This document shows positions 8,197 to 16,815 of a stretch of 49,433 nt of DNA, one piece after another (positions within the stretch are counted from its first letter, which is position 1; every line of letters starts with the position of its first letter). The notes under the pieces are model-generated. The model did no database searches, had not been told where the DNA came from, and was given only the letters and a program-made list of their open reading frames with translations. The position numbers were made by a program, and so were the translations under genes. The DNA lies in the NCBI GenBank assembly GCA_964443275.1, contig CAYUCE010000007.1, positions 1-49,433 of the forward strand. Reading direction: 5' to 3'. This DNA is from CAYUCE01 sp964443275. GTDB taxonomy: Bacteria; Bipolaricaulota; Bipolaricaulia; CAYUCE01.

Positions 8197-8925
8197 ATGT
8201 TACTTACCAGATTCAAACACATAGCCTCAGATAAGATTTACTTTGGAAACTTACGCCAGCAGGAGCTGGTCACGGATGAAGGAAACTTCACTTTGAACGA
8301 AGTTAAATTTCTGGCCCCCGTTCAACCTTCCAAGGTTATCTGCGTGGGACTTAATTATAAAGGTCACGCTGATGAAACTGGAAACAAAATACCGGAAAGA
8401 CCGTCACTCTTCTTCAAACCCCCTTCAGCGGTAATCGGGCCAAACGATAAAATTAAACTTCCCTCCTCTTCCCGTGTGGATTACGAAGGTGAAGTTGCGG
8501 TGGTAATAGGAAGAAAGTGCCGAAATGTAACTAAATCGGAAGCCAAAGAATACATTTGGGGGTATACTTGTCTAAACGATGTATCTGATCGAAGGGCTCA
8601 AAAGTGGGAGCAAACCTGGGTTAGAGCTAAAGGCTTTGATACCTCCTGTCCGTTGGGACCGGTGGTAGCTACCCCGGAAGAAATCGAAGAACCTCTGAAA
8701 TTAGAACTCAGGCTAAATGGAGAGGTCAAACAAAAGTCCGATACTTCCCAATTGATTTTTAGCATACCGAAATTAATTGAAGAAATCTCCGCATTTATGA
8801 CTTTAAAGCGAGGGGATGTGATTTCTACCGGAACTCCTTCCGGCATCGGCTCTTTGTCCGCCGGGGACCGGGTGGAAGTAGAGATAGAGGGAGTGGGAAT
8901 CCTAACCAATGAAGTATCTAAATAA
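8197..8925 (+). CDS. Fumarylacetoacetate hydrolase (FAH) family protein
   Basis: 242 residues from the ATG at 8197. A first ATG at 8191 touches the AGGAG site directly, so the second ATG, 6 bp away, is preferred. Family motifs are clear: KVICVGLNYKGHADE, ERPSLFFKPPSAVIGPND, VDYEGEVAVVIGRK with metal-binding Glu residues, GYTCLNDVSDRRAQ, and the C-terminal GDVISTGTPSGIGSL. Members hydrolyse or decarboxylate acylpyruvates and related beta-keto acids in a Mg-dependent way. Candidate activities include acylpyruvase, oxaloacetate decarboxylase and 2-hydroxyhepta-2,4-diene-1,7-dioate isomerase. No pathway neighbour narrows the choice. Confidence 0.93.
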   Translation: MLLTRFKHIASDKIYFGNLRQQELVTDEGNFTLNEVKFLAPVQPSKVICVGLNYKGHADETGNKIPERPSLFFKPPSAVIGPNDKIKLPSSSRVDYEGEVAVVIGRKCRNVTKSEAKEYIWGYTCLNDVSDRRAQKWEQTWVRAKGFDTSCPLGPVVATPEEIEEPLKLELRLNGEVKQKSDTSQLIFSIPKLIEEISAFMTLKRGDVISTGTPSGIGSLSAGDRVEVEIEGVGILTNEVSK

Positions 8926-8944
8926 TAAGCCTAAAAAGTAAAGG

Positions 8945-10771
8945 CTAAGTAAGTAGATTTGCTCTTATGGTTTCACCATTTTCGTAAGCCTGGCTGATCT
9001 TCTCTGCCGGTCCTTTGCCCCGGCGCAGCTCGATATCCCCCCGTTTGGAGACTGCTCCCACAAAAAGTCTCTCTCCATTTGCGGATAACTCTACTTCTTT
9101 TCCACGATAAATGGAATCAAAATGTAGATTCACGTAATCCGGAGATATCTCTACCTTTACTTCCCTACTCATCGGAGACATCTCCTCAAAGGTGCGAACA
9201 TCGATGCTAATACCCAACCTTTCCTCCAATTCCTTAATTCTCTTGCCTTGATAGCCCAAAATCCGGGGGACGTTATGATCAGCTACGTAAACTACAGCTT
9301 TATCGTCGGACCCAATCTGGACATCAAAACTGAAATTAAGTTCCTGACCTAATTCGTACTGAAACTCCCGCCGGGCAAGCTCCCAAACCGGCTTCGCCTC
9401 CTCTTCTGCTACCGGGACCACCACTACCTCTTCTCCGAAACTATATATTTCGTACTCTAATCTTTTAGATTCAAACTCTCTTACTTCAATAACCGGCCGG
9501 GAAAGATCCCTTTCTTCCATTCCGGTAGGAGTTTTCACCGTAAGCTGGATTTCATAGACTTGGTTGACATCGCCGTCCCTTACAAAAACCACCGTATCCA
9601 CTATCTGGGGTATCATACCCAATTCTACCCGGCCGATCAGTCGCTGAAGAGCATCTATACCTCTGGTGGCATGAACCACTCCCACCAGTCCGATTCCGGC
9701 CATGCGCATATCGGCAAAGACCCTAAAGTCGTCCGTCTTTCGCATTTCATCAAATATGGTGTAGTCAGGTCTTGACAATAAGAGTACCTCAGCGGTGTCA
9801 GCCATTCTATTGTTCAAAGCGGTATATTGAGTAATTTCATCTGAGACGTTCAGATCCCGGGGTTTCTCCATGGTTTTTACAATCCACCCCGAATCTCCCA
9901 GAAATTCGGCCATGGCCTGAGCAAGGGTAGATTTTCCCATCCCCGGAGCTCCTGAGACCAGGATCCCCCGGTATGCCTGGTTTAATCGCTCTTTTAAGAG
10001 ATGAGAGTATGAGTAGTCTTCCAAAGCTGTCTTCGTAACCGGCCTGGTAGCGGTAATCTCTATAGCATCTGAGAACGGAGGCTTAGCAATTGAAATCCTA
10101 AGATTTGCCAGTTGGACTACGGTTGAACCCCCGGAGTCCATCTCAATGAAACCGTCGTGGTGAATACCGGCCAGTTCCACGATTTCCTGGGCATATTTTT
10201 CTAACTCATCCGATTTTAGCAGACTTTCGGAAACCGGGGTGATTTTCATCTGACCGGGGATCCCCACTTTTGCCTTGGGCAGTGTATTTGCCCTTAAGTG
10301 GACGGACATGGTATTTTCATCGAAGTATTTCATTATCCCCAGGTTCTCAAGCTCCCGCTCCGCTTCTCGACCTACCTGATAGAAAGTTACCTGAATACCC
10401 TTTGCTTCCGTAACTATGGATTGGATCCTATCGCTGGTGATCAAGGTAGCTTCCTCCTTTTCAGCAATATCCCTGATCATAGCGTCTATCTCACCGGAAG
10501 CAGCTAGCTTGACTTCATCAGGACTTGGTCTTTTGCCTTCAAACCTTAAGTCAATGAGCCCATCTTTATAGCACTTCTGCAGCCGTTTTAATTCATCCAA
10601 ACCTGTATACCCTGTTTCCTTACCTTTGGAAGCCTGTGCTTCCAGTTCGGCTACCACCGGTTCTGGAACTATAAAAGTTGCCCCCTCGAAATTTCCTTTG
10701 AGGATCTCCTCAGATATTACTCCATCCACTATTATGCTGGTATCGGGAACATAGCTTTTGTTTTCGTCCAT
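8945..10771 (-). CDS. PINc/VapC-type ATPase with KH domain
   Basis: 608 residues with three parts. An N-terminal PIN nuclease-like domain (about 1-140) has acidic residues in PDTSIIVDG, EIDAMIRD and LITSD. A PilT/VirB11-like secretion-ATPase core follows, with Walker A GAPGMGKST at about 273-281 and FDEMRKTDDFRVFADMRMAGIG after it. A KH RNA-binding module lies at about 495-540 (RILGYQGKRIKELEERLGI). This architecture is common in archaea and in scattered bacterial lineages. The combination of nuclease, ring ATPase and RNA-binding domains suggests a role in RNA processing or decay, but to my knowledge no definite substrate is established. It has its own promoter at 10796-10823. Confidence 0.9.
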   Translation of the reverse strand: MDENKSYVPDTSIIVDGVISEEILKGNFEGATFIVPEPVVAELEAQASKGKETGYTGLDELKRLQKCYKDGLIDLRFEGKRPSPDEVKLAASGEIDAMIRDIAEKEEATLITSDRIQSIVTEAKGIQVTFYQVGREAERELENLGIMKYFDENTMSVHLRANTLPKAKVGIPGQMKITPVSESLLKSDELEKYAQEIVELAGIHHDGFIEMDSGGSTVVQLANLRISIAKPPFSDAIEITATRPVTKTALEDYSYSHLLKERLNQAYRGILVSGAPGMGKSTLAQAMAEFLGDSGWIVKTMEKPRDLNVSDEITQYTALNNRMADTAEVLLLSRPDYTIFDEMRKTDDFRVFADMRMAGIGLVGVVHATRGIDALQRLIGRVELGMIPQIVDTVVFVRDGDVNQVYEIQLTVKTPTGMEERDLSRPVIEVREFESKRLEYEIYSFGEEVVVVPVAEEEAKPVWELARREFQYELGQELNFSFDVQIGSDDKAVVYVADHNVPRILGYQGKRIKELEERLGISIDVRTFEEMSPMSREVKVEISPDYVNLHFDSIYRGKEVELSANGERLFVGAVSKRGDIELRRGKGPAEKISQAYENGETIRANLLT

Positions 10772-10795
10772 CTTTCATCAAACCTCTACTTTATT

Positions 10796-10823
10796 AGTAT
10801 AGCAATAAGAACCCAAAACTCAA
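10796..10823 (-). promoter_or_regulatory. Putative sigma70 promoter for the PIN-KH ATPase gene
   Basis: On the minus strand TTGAGT (10823-10818), a 16 bp spacer and TATACT (10801-10796) lie 25-50 bp upstream of the start codon. Confidence 0.5.
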
Positions 10824-10920
10824 AGAGACCCCAGATCACTTTCAGTTTTGATATAAGTTTTCCATATTCTTCAAGCTATTTTATCACCCTATCTAGGGGG
10901 AGAGGATAAACTTTGGACCG

Positions 10921-11247
10921 CTAGCTTCTTAACCTATATATCCCACACAAGATATTCACCGGCTGGTCAACTTCCTCTATGGCCTCAGAGATAATTTCTG
11001 CCGCCTTGTCCCAGATTCTGTCCCTATCCCTTTTATCTTCGTACTTTACTTCCAGCTTAATCAGGTTCTCTTTTGAGTTGGTAAGCGAACAGGTCAGTTC
11101 ATACTCACGTCCGCTTTCCTCAAGGACCAGATAGATTTTTCGCAAGGACTCATCTAATGCCTTTCCCAGCTCCTGGGCCCGTAAGGCTTTATCCATTATC
11201 CTTCCGTTACCAAATTTTCTTATCCACTCGAATTTATCTTTATGCAT
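10921..11247 (-). CDS. Small hypothetical protein downstream of yggT
   Basis: 108 residues, soluble, with mixed helix and strand and many charged residues. I recognise no family. The ATG at 11247 lacks a ribosome site. An internal ATG at 11196 is preceded by GGAAGG and would give 91 residues. It follows the yggT gene by about 10 bp on the same strand, so it is probably the third gene of a yggS-yggT operon. Nothing in the sequence tells its role. Confidence 0.6.
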   Translation of the reverse strand: MHKDKFEWIRKFGNGRIMDKALRAQELGKALDESLRKIYLVLEESGREYELTCSLTNSKENLIKLEVKYEDKRDRDRIWDKAAEIISEAIEEVDQPVNILCGIYRLRS

Positions 11248-11256
11248 TTTCTTAAT

Positions 11257-11559
11257 TTAAAGGGTATAAGCTAGCTGTTCCAAGCTCTTGACTAGAAAAG
11301 ACTCGATGAAAATCAAAAGAAGTATGGCCACCATCGGAGATAGATCGATCATTAGACGAGGCAAAAATCTCATCATAAGTCTTCTGATTGGATGAAGTAT
11401 AGGTTCGGTTATCTCATACAAAATGCGGGTTATTAAGTTGTTGGGGATCGGGTTAAACCAGGAGAGAATAGCGCGAATAAATATTATGAAGATGAGCACG
11501 TTGATTCCTATGTCCAAAATCCTGGTCAAGGCCAGAATGAAATTTTTAAGCGCAAACAT
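11257..11559 (-). CDS. yggT: YggT family membrane protein
   Basis: 100 residues with two hydrophobic segments (about 18-35 and 72-92). The typical YggT loop lies between them (IIFIRAILSWFNPIPNN and YEITEPILHPIRRLM). These small integral membrane proteins are widely encoded beside yggS and have been linked to envelope or ion homeostasis, without a settled mechanism. The start lies 11 bp after the yggS stop, so the two are almost certainly co-transcribed. Confidence 0.9.
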   Translation of the reverse strand: MFALKNFILALTRILDIGINVLIFIIFIRAILSWFNPIPNNLITRILYEITEPILHPIRRLMMRFLPRLMIDLSPMVAILLLIFIESFLVKSLEQLAYTL

Positions 11560-11570
11560 AAGATCACCAC

Positions 11571-12266
11571 TTATCTATAATCTCTTGAACCAAATATATA
11601 GCTTCCAATCCTAACTAGGTTAGAACCTTCCTCAATTGCTACTTTAAAATCATTGGATATCCCCATGGAGAGATATCTGATCTTTATCCCCCTTTCTTCT
11701 TCTAACTCATCGGCCAATTCCTTTATTTTGCGAAACTGAGGTCTTAGTTTTTCCGGATCCTCATGATAAGGGGGCATACTCATAAGGCCCTCTATTTCAA
11801 GCCCTTCCAAGGTGGAAATCTTTTGGACGGTTTCAAAAATATCTTGGGGCTTAATTCCCCACCGGTTTGAGTCCTGAGAGGTATTTATCTCAATCAAGAT
11901 AGGGAGTTGTTTTTCAATCTCTTGTGCCCTTTGACTTAATTGTTCTGCCAACTGGATAGTATCCACAGATTGTATCAAATCAAAAAGCATCACCGCTTCC
12001 CTAGCCTTATTTGGTTGCAGATGCCCGATAAAATGTTTCTCAAGGCTGGAAGGAAGAAACTCAAATTTGTCCAAGGCATCTTGGATGGTGTTTTCCCCAA
12101 TTAAATCCATACCTGCCTCCAAGGCAGGCTTTATTTCTGAGATATTTCTGGTCTTAGTAGCGGCCAAAATTCTAATATCGGATAGAGAACGCCCTCTTTT
12201 TTGTGCCGATTCGGCAACTTCATCTCTTAACCGAGCAATATTTTCCCTTATTTTCTCTTTTCGCAT
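11571..12266 (-). CDS. yggS: Pyridoxal-phosphate homeostasis protein, YggS/PLPBP family
   Basis: 231 residues, the usual length. It binds PLP through the lysine in ILAATKTRN, and the family helps maintain vitamin B6 and amino-acid balance without a known catalytic reaction. Other signatures are IGENTIQDALDKF, HFIGHLQPNKAREAV, LIEINTSQDSNRWGI and the C-terminal GISNDFKVAIEEGSNLVRIGSYIFG. It leads a short minus-strand operon with yggT and a small ORF. Confidence 0.95.
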   Translation of the reverse strand: MRKEKIRENIARLRDEVAESAQKRGRSLSDIRILAATKTRNISEIKPALEAGMDLIGENTIQDALDKFEFLPSSLEKHFIGHLQPNKAREAVMLFDLIQSVDTIQLAEQLSQRAQEIEKQLPILIEINTSQDSNRWGIKPQDIFETVQKISTLEGLEIEGLMSMPPYHEDPEKLRPQFRKIKELADELEEERGIKIRYLSMGISNDFKVAIEEGSNLVRIGSYIFGSRDYR

Positions 12267-12330
12267 GACAGGTATTCATTATACGCAGCGTGGGGTGATT
12301 CAGCAAGTCAAGTAGGAGACTCGCTTACTT

Positions 12331-13572
12331 TCAGTCCTGCAACTTATCAATTAAACTATCTAAGTCATTGACCGGCCTAGCTCCGTTTTCAAGCAATTTA
12401 TTTATCAATTCAGTGGCTTCTTTTCCTTCAGTGTAGTCCCGCTTTTCAATTGTTTGCGGTCTTAATAGGTAGATGTCTTTTTGATCAGACAGCTCTGCCA
12501 CTCCTCTTAAATTAAGAATATTTCCCTGGCCAAAAGGGGTTTCACAAACCAGGATACAGTCGCTTTCTTTCATTAATTTTAAGTTTTTTTTATGGCTTTT
12601 TGAGGACACATTGGAGAAAGGGGCCTCGGTAACCATGTTTATACTCAGTTGTTTGGCCGCATTATAATCCGAATCCAGAGGAGAGAGTACTCCACAGGAC
12701 AATTGAAAACTAGGGGATAGTTTATGGAGTGCTTCGATCCCACTTCCTCCTCCGCAGATTACATGCAATCTTTTTTTACCGGTAGTAGTCACTTTTCTTT
12801 TTACAGGCATATCGATATAGACGGAGTTAGTAAAGGGATTTTTTCTCACCCTCACCTCCGTACCAAAGGCGGTCTGGATATTATTTTCGGTCAGTACATC
12901 ATTAGGTGATCCCACCTCCATAATAACCCCATCCTTTAACAAAGCTATTTTATGGGAGTAATGGGCGGCCAAATTGAGATCATGTAAGGCCATGATCACC
13001 GCCAGCCCTCCGGATACCTGATCTTGTACCGTCTCCATAATTTCGATCTGATAGTTTATGTCCAAATTGGAGGTTGGCTCATCAAGTAAGAGTACTTCCG
13101 GCTCCTGAGCCAATGCACAGGCCAGGAAAACCCTCTGTTTTTCACCCCCGGAGATTTCCCTTATCGGTCGATGGGCTAAATCTATAGTCCCGGTAAGCCG
13201 CATTGCTCTTTTAATCGATTTTTCATCTTGTTCACCCAGAGAACTAAACCTGCTAAGATGGGGAACCCGGCCCATCTGTACTATCTCTTTTACCGTGAAA
13301 TTAAAACCCACTTTGGCTTCTTGTTCAACTACCGCCATTTCTTTAGCAACATCTTTTGCAGAAAGTTGGGATAAGTCACTCATATTTAAGTAAATAAGCC
13401 CATAATTTGGCTCTAAAACCCCGGCAATATTTTTTAGTAAGGTTGTCTTACCGGATCCGTTGGGACCCACTAAGGATAAGATTTCACCATCTCCTACCTT
13501 TAAGTTAATTCCGTCTAATACCTTCTTCCCATTCTGATAGGCGAATTTGAGGTCATCTACTCTTATCTTCAT
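12331..13572 (-). CDS. btuD: Corrinoid/iron-complex ABC transporter ATPase with extra C-terminal domain
   Basis: 413 residues. The first 250 form a normal FecE/BtuD-type ATPase: Walker A GPNGSGKTT at about 36-44, signature ISGGEKQRV, Walker B VLLLDEPTSNLD, and the switch His in ALHDLNLAAH. It powers the BtuC1 permease to import a corrinoid or related complex. About 150 further residues (from roughly 258) are not part of the ABC fold. They begin KKRLHVICGGGSG, have a Rossmann-like look and contain CGVLSPLDSDYNAAKQL. I cannot name this domain. The gene overlaps btuC1 by 4 bp. It is the last gene of the btuF1-btuC1-btuD1 operon. Confidence 0.9.
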   Translation of the reverse strand: MKIRVDDLKFAYQNGKKVLDGINLKVGDGEILSLVGPNGSGKTTLLKNIAGVLEPNYGLIYLNMSDLSQLSAKDVAKEMAVVEQEAKVGFNFTVKEIVQMGRVPHLSRFSSLGEQDEKSIKRAMRLTGTIDLAHRPIREISGGEKQRVFLACALAQEPEVLLLDEPTSNLDINYQIEIMETVQDQVSGGLAVIMALHDLNLAAHYSHKIALLKDGVIMEVGSPNDVLTENNIQTAFGTEVRVRKNPFTNSVYIDMPVKRKVTTTGKKRLHVICGGGSGIEALHKLSPSFQLSCGVLSPLDSDYNAAKQLSINMVTEAPFSNVSSKSHKKNLKLMKESDCILVCETPFGQGNILNLRGVAELSDQKDIYLLRPQTIEKRDYTEGKEATELINKLLENGARPVNDLDSLIDKLQD

Positions 13573-14597
13573 CTTACTTCACCACCTCTTCTGGTCCGCA
13601 GAAGGTAAAGGAAAAAGGGGGCTCCGAAAAAGGCGGTTATAATCCCTACCGGGATCTCCGCTGGTTTAGAAAGGGTTCTGGCTGCGGCGTCGGTCCAGAT
13701 GAGAAATATAGCCCCAGCCAAAGCCGAAGTTGGAAGCAAAATTCTATGATCCGGTCCAGTAACTAAGCGCATAGCATGTGGTATAATGAGACCAATAAAA
13801 CCAATGGTTCCAGTAAAAGAGATACTTGTGGATGTAATCAGAGTAGCTGTTGCTAAAAGGATTCTTTTTACCATTTCTGTCTCTATTCCTAAATGTGTTG
13901 CCTGATCCTCACCCAAAGCTAATGCATTTAGATCACGGGCGAATGTAATAATTATTAAGGAACCAGAAACACTGATGGGTACTAAAATCCATACATAGGT
14001 CCAATCCGCTCTTCCTAGACTTCCCATCGTCCAGAAAACGATCTGCCCTATCTCCTCATGACCTGGAGCCAGAAAAATGAAAAAGCTAGTTACAGCTGAA
14101 AAAAAGGCACCTAGAGCAATCCCCGCCAAAATTAGTGTGTAAATAGAGGTCTTCCCTAATGGGGTCCTTGCCAACCTATAGACTAATATAGTCACCAGTA
14201 TTGCTCCTAGGAGGGCACCGGTAGGAAGAGAGAATATCCCGATAAAATTTTCTAAATTGAGAATTACTACTGCTGCTGCTCCAGCGGAAGCACCACTAGC
14301 AATGCCTAGAATATAAGGGCTGGCCAGAGGGTTCTTAAAGAGACCCTGCATAACCCCTCCAGAGATCGCTAGTGACCATCCTACGAGAAGCCCTAGTAAA
14401 ACTCGGGGTAACCTAATTTGAGTAATAATAACTTCAGTTGCACCTGGGAAACCTCCAAATTCAAGAAATGGCAAGTGATCTGCTAGGATTAGTAATCCGT
14501 CTTTTAGAGAGACATTAACTGGACCAATTACTACCCCCGCAATAATTGAGAGAAGAACTAGCAATAGCAATATAAGTAAGATAATTTTTCGATTAAT
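13569..14597 (-). CDS. btuC: Corrinoid ABC transporter permease (FecCD/BtuC family)
   Basis: A multi-spanning permease of the FecCD family. Recognisable stretches are LPRVLLGLLVGWSLAISGGVMQGLFKNPLASPYILGI, the cytoplasmic LGEDQATHLGI coupling loop, and the end segment IPHAMRLVTGPDHR with AEIPVGIITAFFGAPFFLYLLR. The start is unusual. The nearest conventional codon is TTG at 14570, but AGGAG (14610-14606) sits 8 bp before an in-frame ATT at 14597. Starting there gives 342 residues and a complete first membrane helix (NRKIILLILLLLVLLSIIAG). I therefore favour ATT. It is the middle gene of the btuFCD1 operon. Confidence 0.88.
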   Translation of the reverse strand: MNRKIILLILLLLVLLSIIAGVVIGPVNVSLKDGLLILADHLPFLEFGGFPGATEVIITQIRLPRVLLGLLVGWSLAISGGVMQGLFKNPLASPYILGIASGASAGAAAVVILNLENFIGIFSLPTGALLGAILVTILVYRLARTPLGKTSIYTLILAGIALGAFFSAVTSFFIFLAPGHEEIGQIVFWTMGSLGRADWTYVWILVPISVSGSLIIITFARDLNALALGEDQATHLGIETEMVKRILLATATLITSTSISFTGTIGFIGLIIPHAMRLVTGPDHRILLPTSALAGAIFLIWTDAAARTLSKPAEIPVGIITAFFGAPFFLYLLRTRRGGEVR

Positions 14598-14622
14598 TGT
14601 ATAAACTCCTGGGGGTTTTTCT

Positions 14623-15561
14623 CTACTGCTCAGTAACTTTTTGATTATATATCCGCTCGAATAGTTTAATTATACCATCGACAATTTTAGTTCCGGGCTG
14701 TTGAATCATTGAAGTCTCTGCTTGAGTGAGAATGATGACATCATTATTTTTAACAGCTGTTATATTTTTAAATCCAGGGCGACCCTTGAGACTCTGTAAA
14801 TTCTCAGAAAACCCTGAAGTGATAACGAACACTTCAGGATCGCGTTCAATCACATTTTCCGGGTTAACAGGTTTGAAACCTTTGAGATCGTAAAAAACAT
14901 TCTTCAACCCCGCTAACTCCAGAACTTGACCTAGAAAGGTATCTCTTCCAGCAGTGTAAAGAGGCTCATCCCAAATTTCCAAAAAGACTTCTTTTTTGTA
15001 CCCAAGTTGATTAACAGTTTCAATAAGCTTACTAAGTCTTGAGTTCATGTGGTCAACTATCTCCTTACTTCTCGCCACGGCCCCAGTTATCTGACCTAAT
15101 TCTATGATATTTTCTGTGATATGTTTTATATTATCAGCTTCCATTGCATAAACAGTTAATCCTAACCTTTGAAATTGAGAGAGGAATTTTTCCTGAACTG
15201 CATCTTGACCACCACCCATCACAATTAGGTCTGGTTCTAAAGAGACGATTTTCTCTACATTTAGATCGACATCACCAATTCCCATCTTTTCCATAGCCCT
15301 TTCTTGAATTTTTGGAACATAACCAAGATAGTTAGCCACGGAAGTAACACCTACAATTTGATTATCCAACCCCAAATCAAATAATATCTGCGTTGTAGTT
15401 GGGCTTGTAGTCACGATCCTTCTTGGCCATCTCTCAATAGTAATTTCTCTCCCTCGATCATCAATCACCTTTACTGGAAATTGACCGGCCATTACTATTC
15501 CGGCTATCAAGGAAACCAACAAAACAGAAACTAGTAAAATTCTAATCTTCATTTCATTCAC
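14623..15561 (-). CDS. btuF: Corrinoid-binding periplasmic/lipid-side protein (BtuF family)
   Basis: 312 residues with an N-terminal signal peptide (MKIRILLVSVLLVSLIAGIVMAG after MNE). The domain is a TroA/BtuF-type class III binding protein: DDRGREITIERWPRRIVTTSPTTTQILFDLGLDNQIVGVT, later EKIVSLEPDLIVMGG, and the C-lobe VIERDPEVFVITSG. There is no lipobox Cys. Its place directly beside cobD, cobT and cobU favours a corrinoid ligand over a siderophore, but sequence alone does not prove this. The promoter region carries a palindromic operator shared with the second btuF gene. Confidence 0.9.
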   Translation of the reverse strand: MNEMKIRILLVSVLLVSLIAGIVMAGQFPVKVIDDRGREITIERWPRRIVTTSPTTTQILFDLGLDNQIVGVTSVANYLGYVPKIQERAMEKMGIGDVDLNVEKIVSLEPDLIVMGGGQDAVQEKFLSQFQRLGLTVYAMEADNIKHITENIIELGQITGAVARSKEIVDHMNSRLSKLIETVNQLGYKKEVFLEIWDEPLYTAGRDTFLGQVLELAGLKNVFYDLKGFKPVNPENVIERDPEVFVITSGFSENLQSLKGRPGFKNITAVKNNDVIILTQAETSMIQQPGTKIVDGIIKLFERIYNQKVTEQ

Positions 15562-15570
15562 TCCTTTTAT

Positions 15571-15623
15571 GTGGGATAACTTATCCCAATTTAAATTTTA
15601 ACACAAGTTTTCCTACTGAACAA
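15571..15623 (-). promoter_or_regulatory. Promoter and palindromic operator of btuF1
   Basis: On the minus strand TTGTTC (15623-15618), a 17 bp spacer and TAAAAT (15600-15595) form a good sigma70 promoter. The palindrome TGGGATAA-C-TTATCCCA (15572-15588) starts 6 bp downstream of the -10 box, over the expected transcription start. The same GTGGGATA-N3-TATCCCA pattern occurs upstream of btuF2. This placement suggests a repressor site. Confidence 0.7.
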
Positions 15624-15697
15624 AATTTAGTACAAAGGTATGTTTGGAATATCACGGTGCGCGGGAGACAGGAATCTATTCAATTTCCGAGAAGATA

Positions 15698-16807
15698 TCA
15701 ATTGGCAATTTCGCTTTTAAGCGCTTTTATCAATTGCTCATTTTCTTTCCTGGTCCTAATTGCCAATCTAACATGTCGATCATCCAACCCCTGGAATGAA
15801 CTTGCATCTCGTAGCAATATTCCATGCGAAGAGACCCGTTTCACTAACTTGGTGGAGGAAATTCCAAATGTTCTTATATCAAGCAGCAAAAAATTGGTAT
15901 CGCTGGAATATACCTTAAATCCCAATCGTCTAAGCTCGCTTTTCAACCATTTTCGTTCCCTTTTAATATATTTGCGACTCTTGATCAAAAACTCCTTGCC
16001 GGTTTGGAGTAAATGGGTTCCCAAAGTGGAGGCCACGATATTTAAGTTCCAAGGTATTCGCACCTTATTTAAAATTTTTATTAAACCTTCGCTTCCCACT
16101 CCATATCCTAATCTAAGACCTGGAATGGAGAAACATTTAGTCAAGGAGCGTAGTACAAGTAAGTTATCTTGAGAAATAGCTAAATCGGCTACGCTTTCTT
16201 CAGGTTGAGACAATTCAATAAAGGCCTCATCTACAATAAGAAAAATATCGGATCTTCTTAATTTAGCGGCCAGCTTCTTTATATCTTCTCGCTTGCTTAG
16301 TTTACCGGTGGGATTATTGGGGTTACAGAGAAAAGCTACTTTTGCATCCTCTAAATTTCTTTCCCTTAGATTAAAAAGCTTTGTTTGATCCACAAATTTC
16401 ACCTCTGCTCCAAATAACCTTGCCTGATGCTCATACTCCCCAAAAGTTGGGGTGGGGATGAGTACAGTATCCCCAGGGTTAATGCTTATCTGAATGGCCA
16501 TCCTTAATACTTCCACTGAACCGTTGCCAGGAATAATGTTGGTTGGACTTACCTTGTAGTCGGTTGTACTTTCCAGAAAACGGGCTGCTTGTTGACGAAA
16601 TCGCCGGTATCTATCATCCGGATATCTATCTAAGGCTTGAAAAGCCTTTTGGTAAGTTGCTTTTGCTCCCTGAGGCAATCCTAAAGGATTTATATTAGCA
16701 CTAAAATCTATGATTTCTTCTTCAGGTAATCCTAGTTTATCGGAATACTGCTTGACTTTTCCTCCATGCTTACATTTTTTTACTTTTAGGATGTTTGCGA
16801 TTTTCAT
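15698..16807 (-). CDS. cobD: Threonine-phosphate decarboxylase (CobD-type aminotransferase fold)
   Basis: 369 residues, PLP fold type I. HGGKV and IIDFSANINPLGLP are the typical N-terminal CobD signatures. FLCNPNNPTG, IFLIVDEAFIE and the PLP-lysine motif LRSLTKCFSIPGLRLGY complete the active site. CobD decarboxylates L-threonine O-3-phosphate to (R)-1-amino-2-propanol phosphate, the linker that CbiB attaches to cobyric acid. A histidinol-phosphate aminotransferase is the main alternative because the families are close. Its position 9 bp after cobT, in a cobamide operon, settles it in favour of CobD. Confidence 0.9.
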   Translation of the reverse strand: MKIANILKVKKCKHGGKVKQYSDKLGLPEEEIIDFSANINPLGLPQGAKATYQKAFQALDRYPDDRYRRFRQQAARFLESTTDYKVSPTNIIPGNGSVEVLRMAIQISINPGDTVLIPTPTFGEYEHQARLFGAEVKFVDQTKLFNLRERNLEDAKVAFLCNPNNPTGKLSKREDIKKLAAKLRRSDIFLIVDEAFIELSQPEESVADLAISQDNLLVLRSLTKCFSIPGLRLGYGVGSEGLIKILNKVRIPWNLNIVASTLGTHLLQTGKEFLIKSRKYIKRERKWLKSELRRLGFKVYSSDTNFLLLDIRTFGISSTKLVKRVSSHGILLRDASSFQGLDDRHVRLAIRTRKENEQLIKALKSEIAN

Positions 16808-16815
16808 TCTCCCTC

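Noticed and set aside
15562..15697. Cobalamin riboswitch upstream of btuF1 or in the cob cluster
   Set aside because: The interval is too short for the aptamer and I found no B12-box-like sequence in any corrinoid-gene leader; the palindromic operators explain the region better.
15657..16172. 171-codon plus-strand frame opposite cobD
   Set aside because: It is fully antisense to the well-supported cobD gene, has no ribosome site and no family resemblance.
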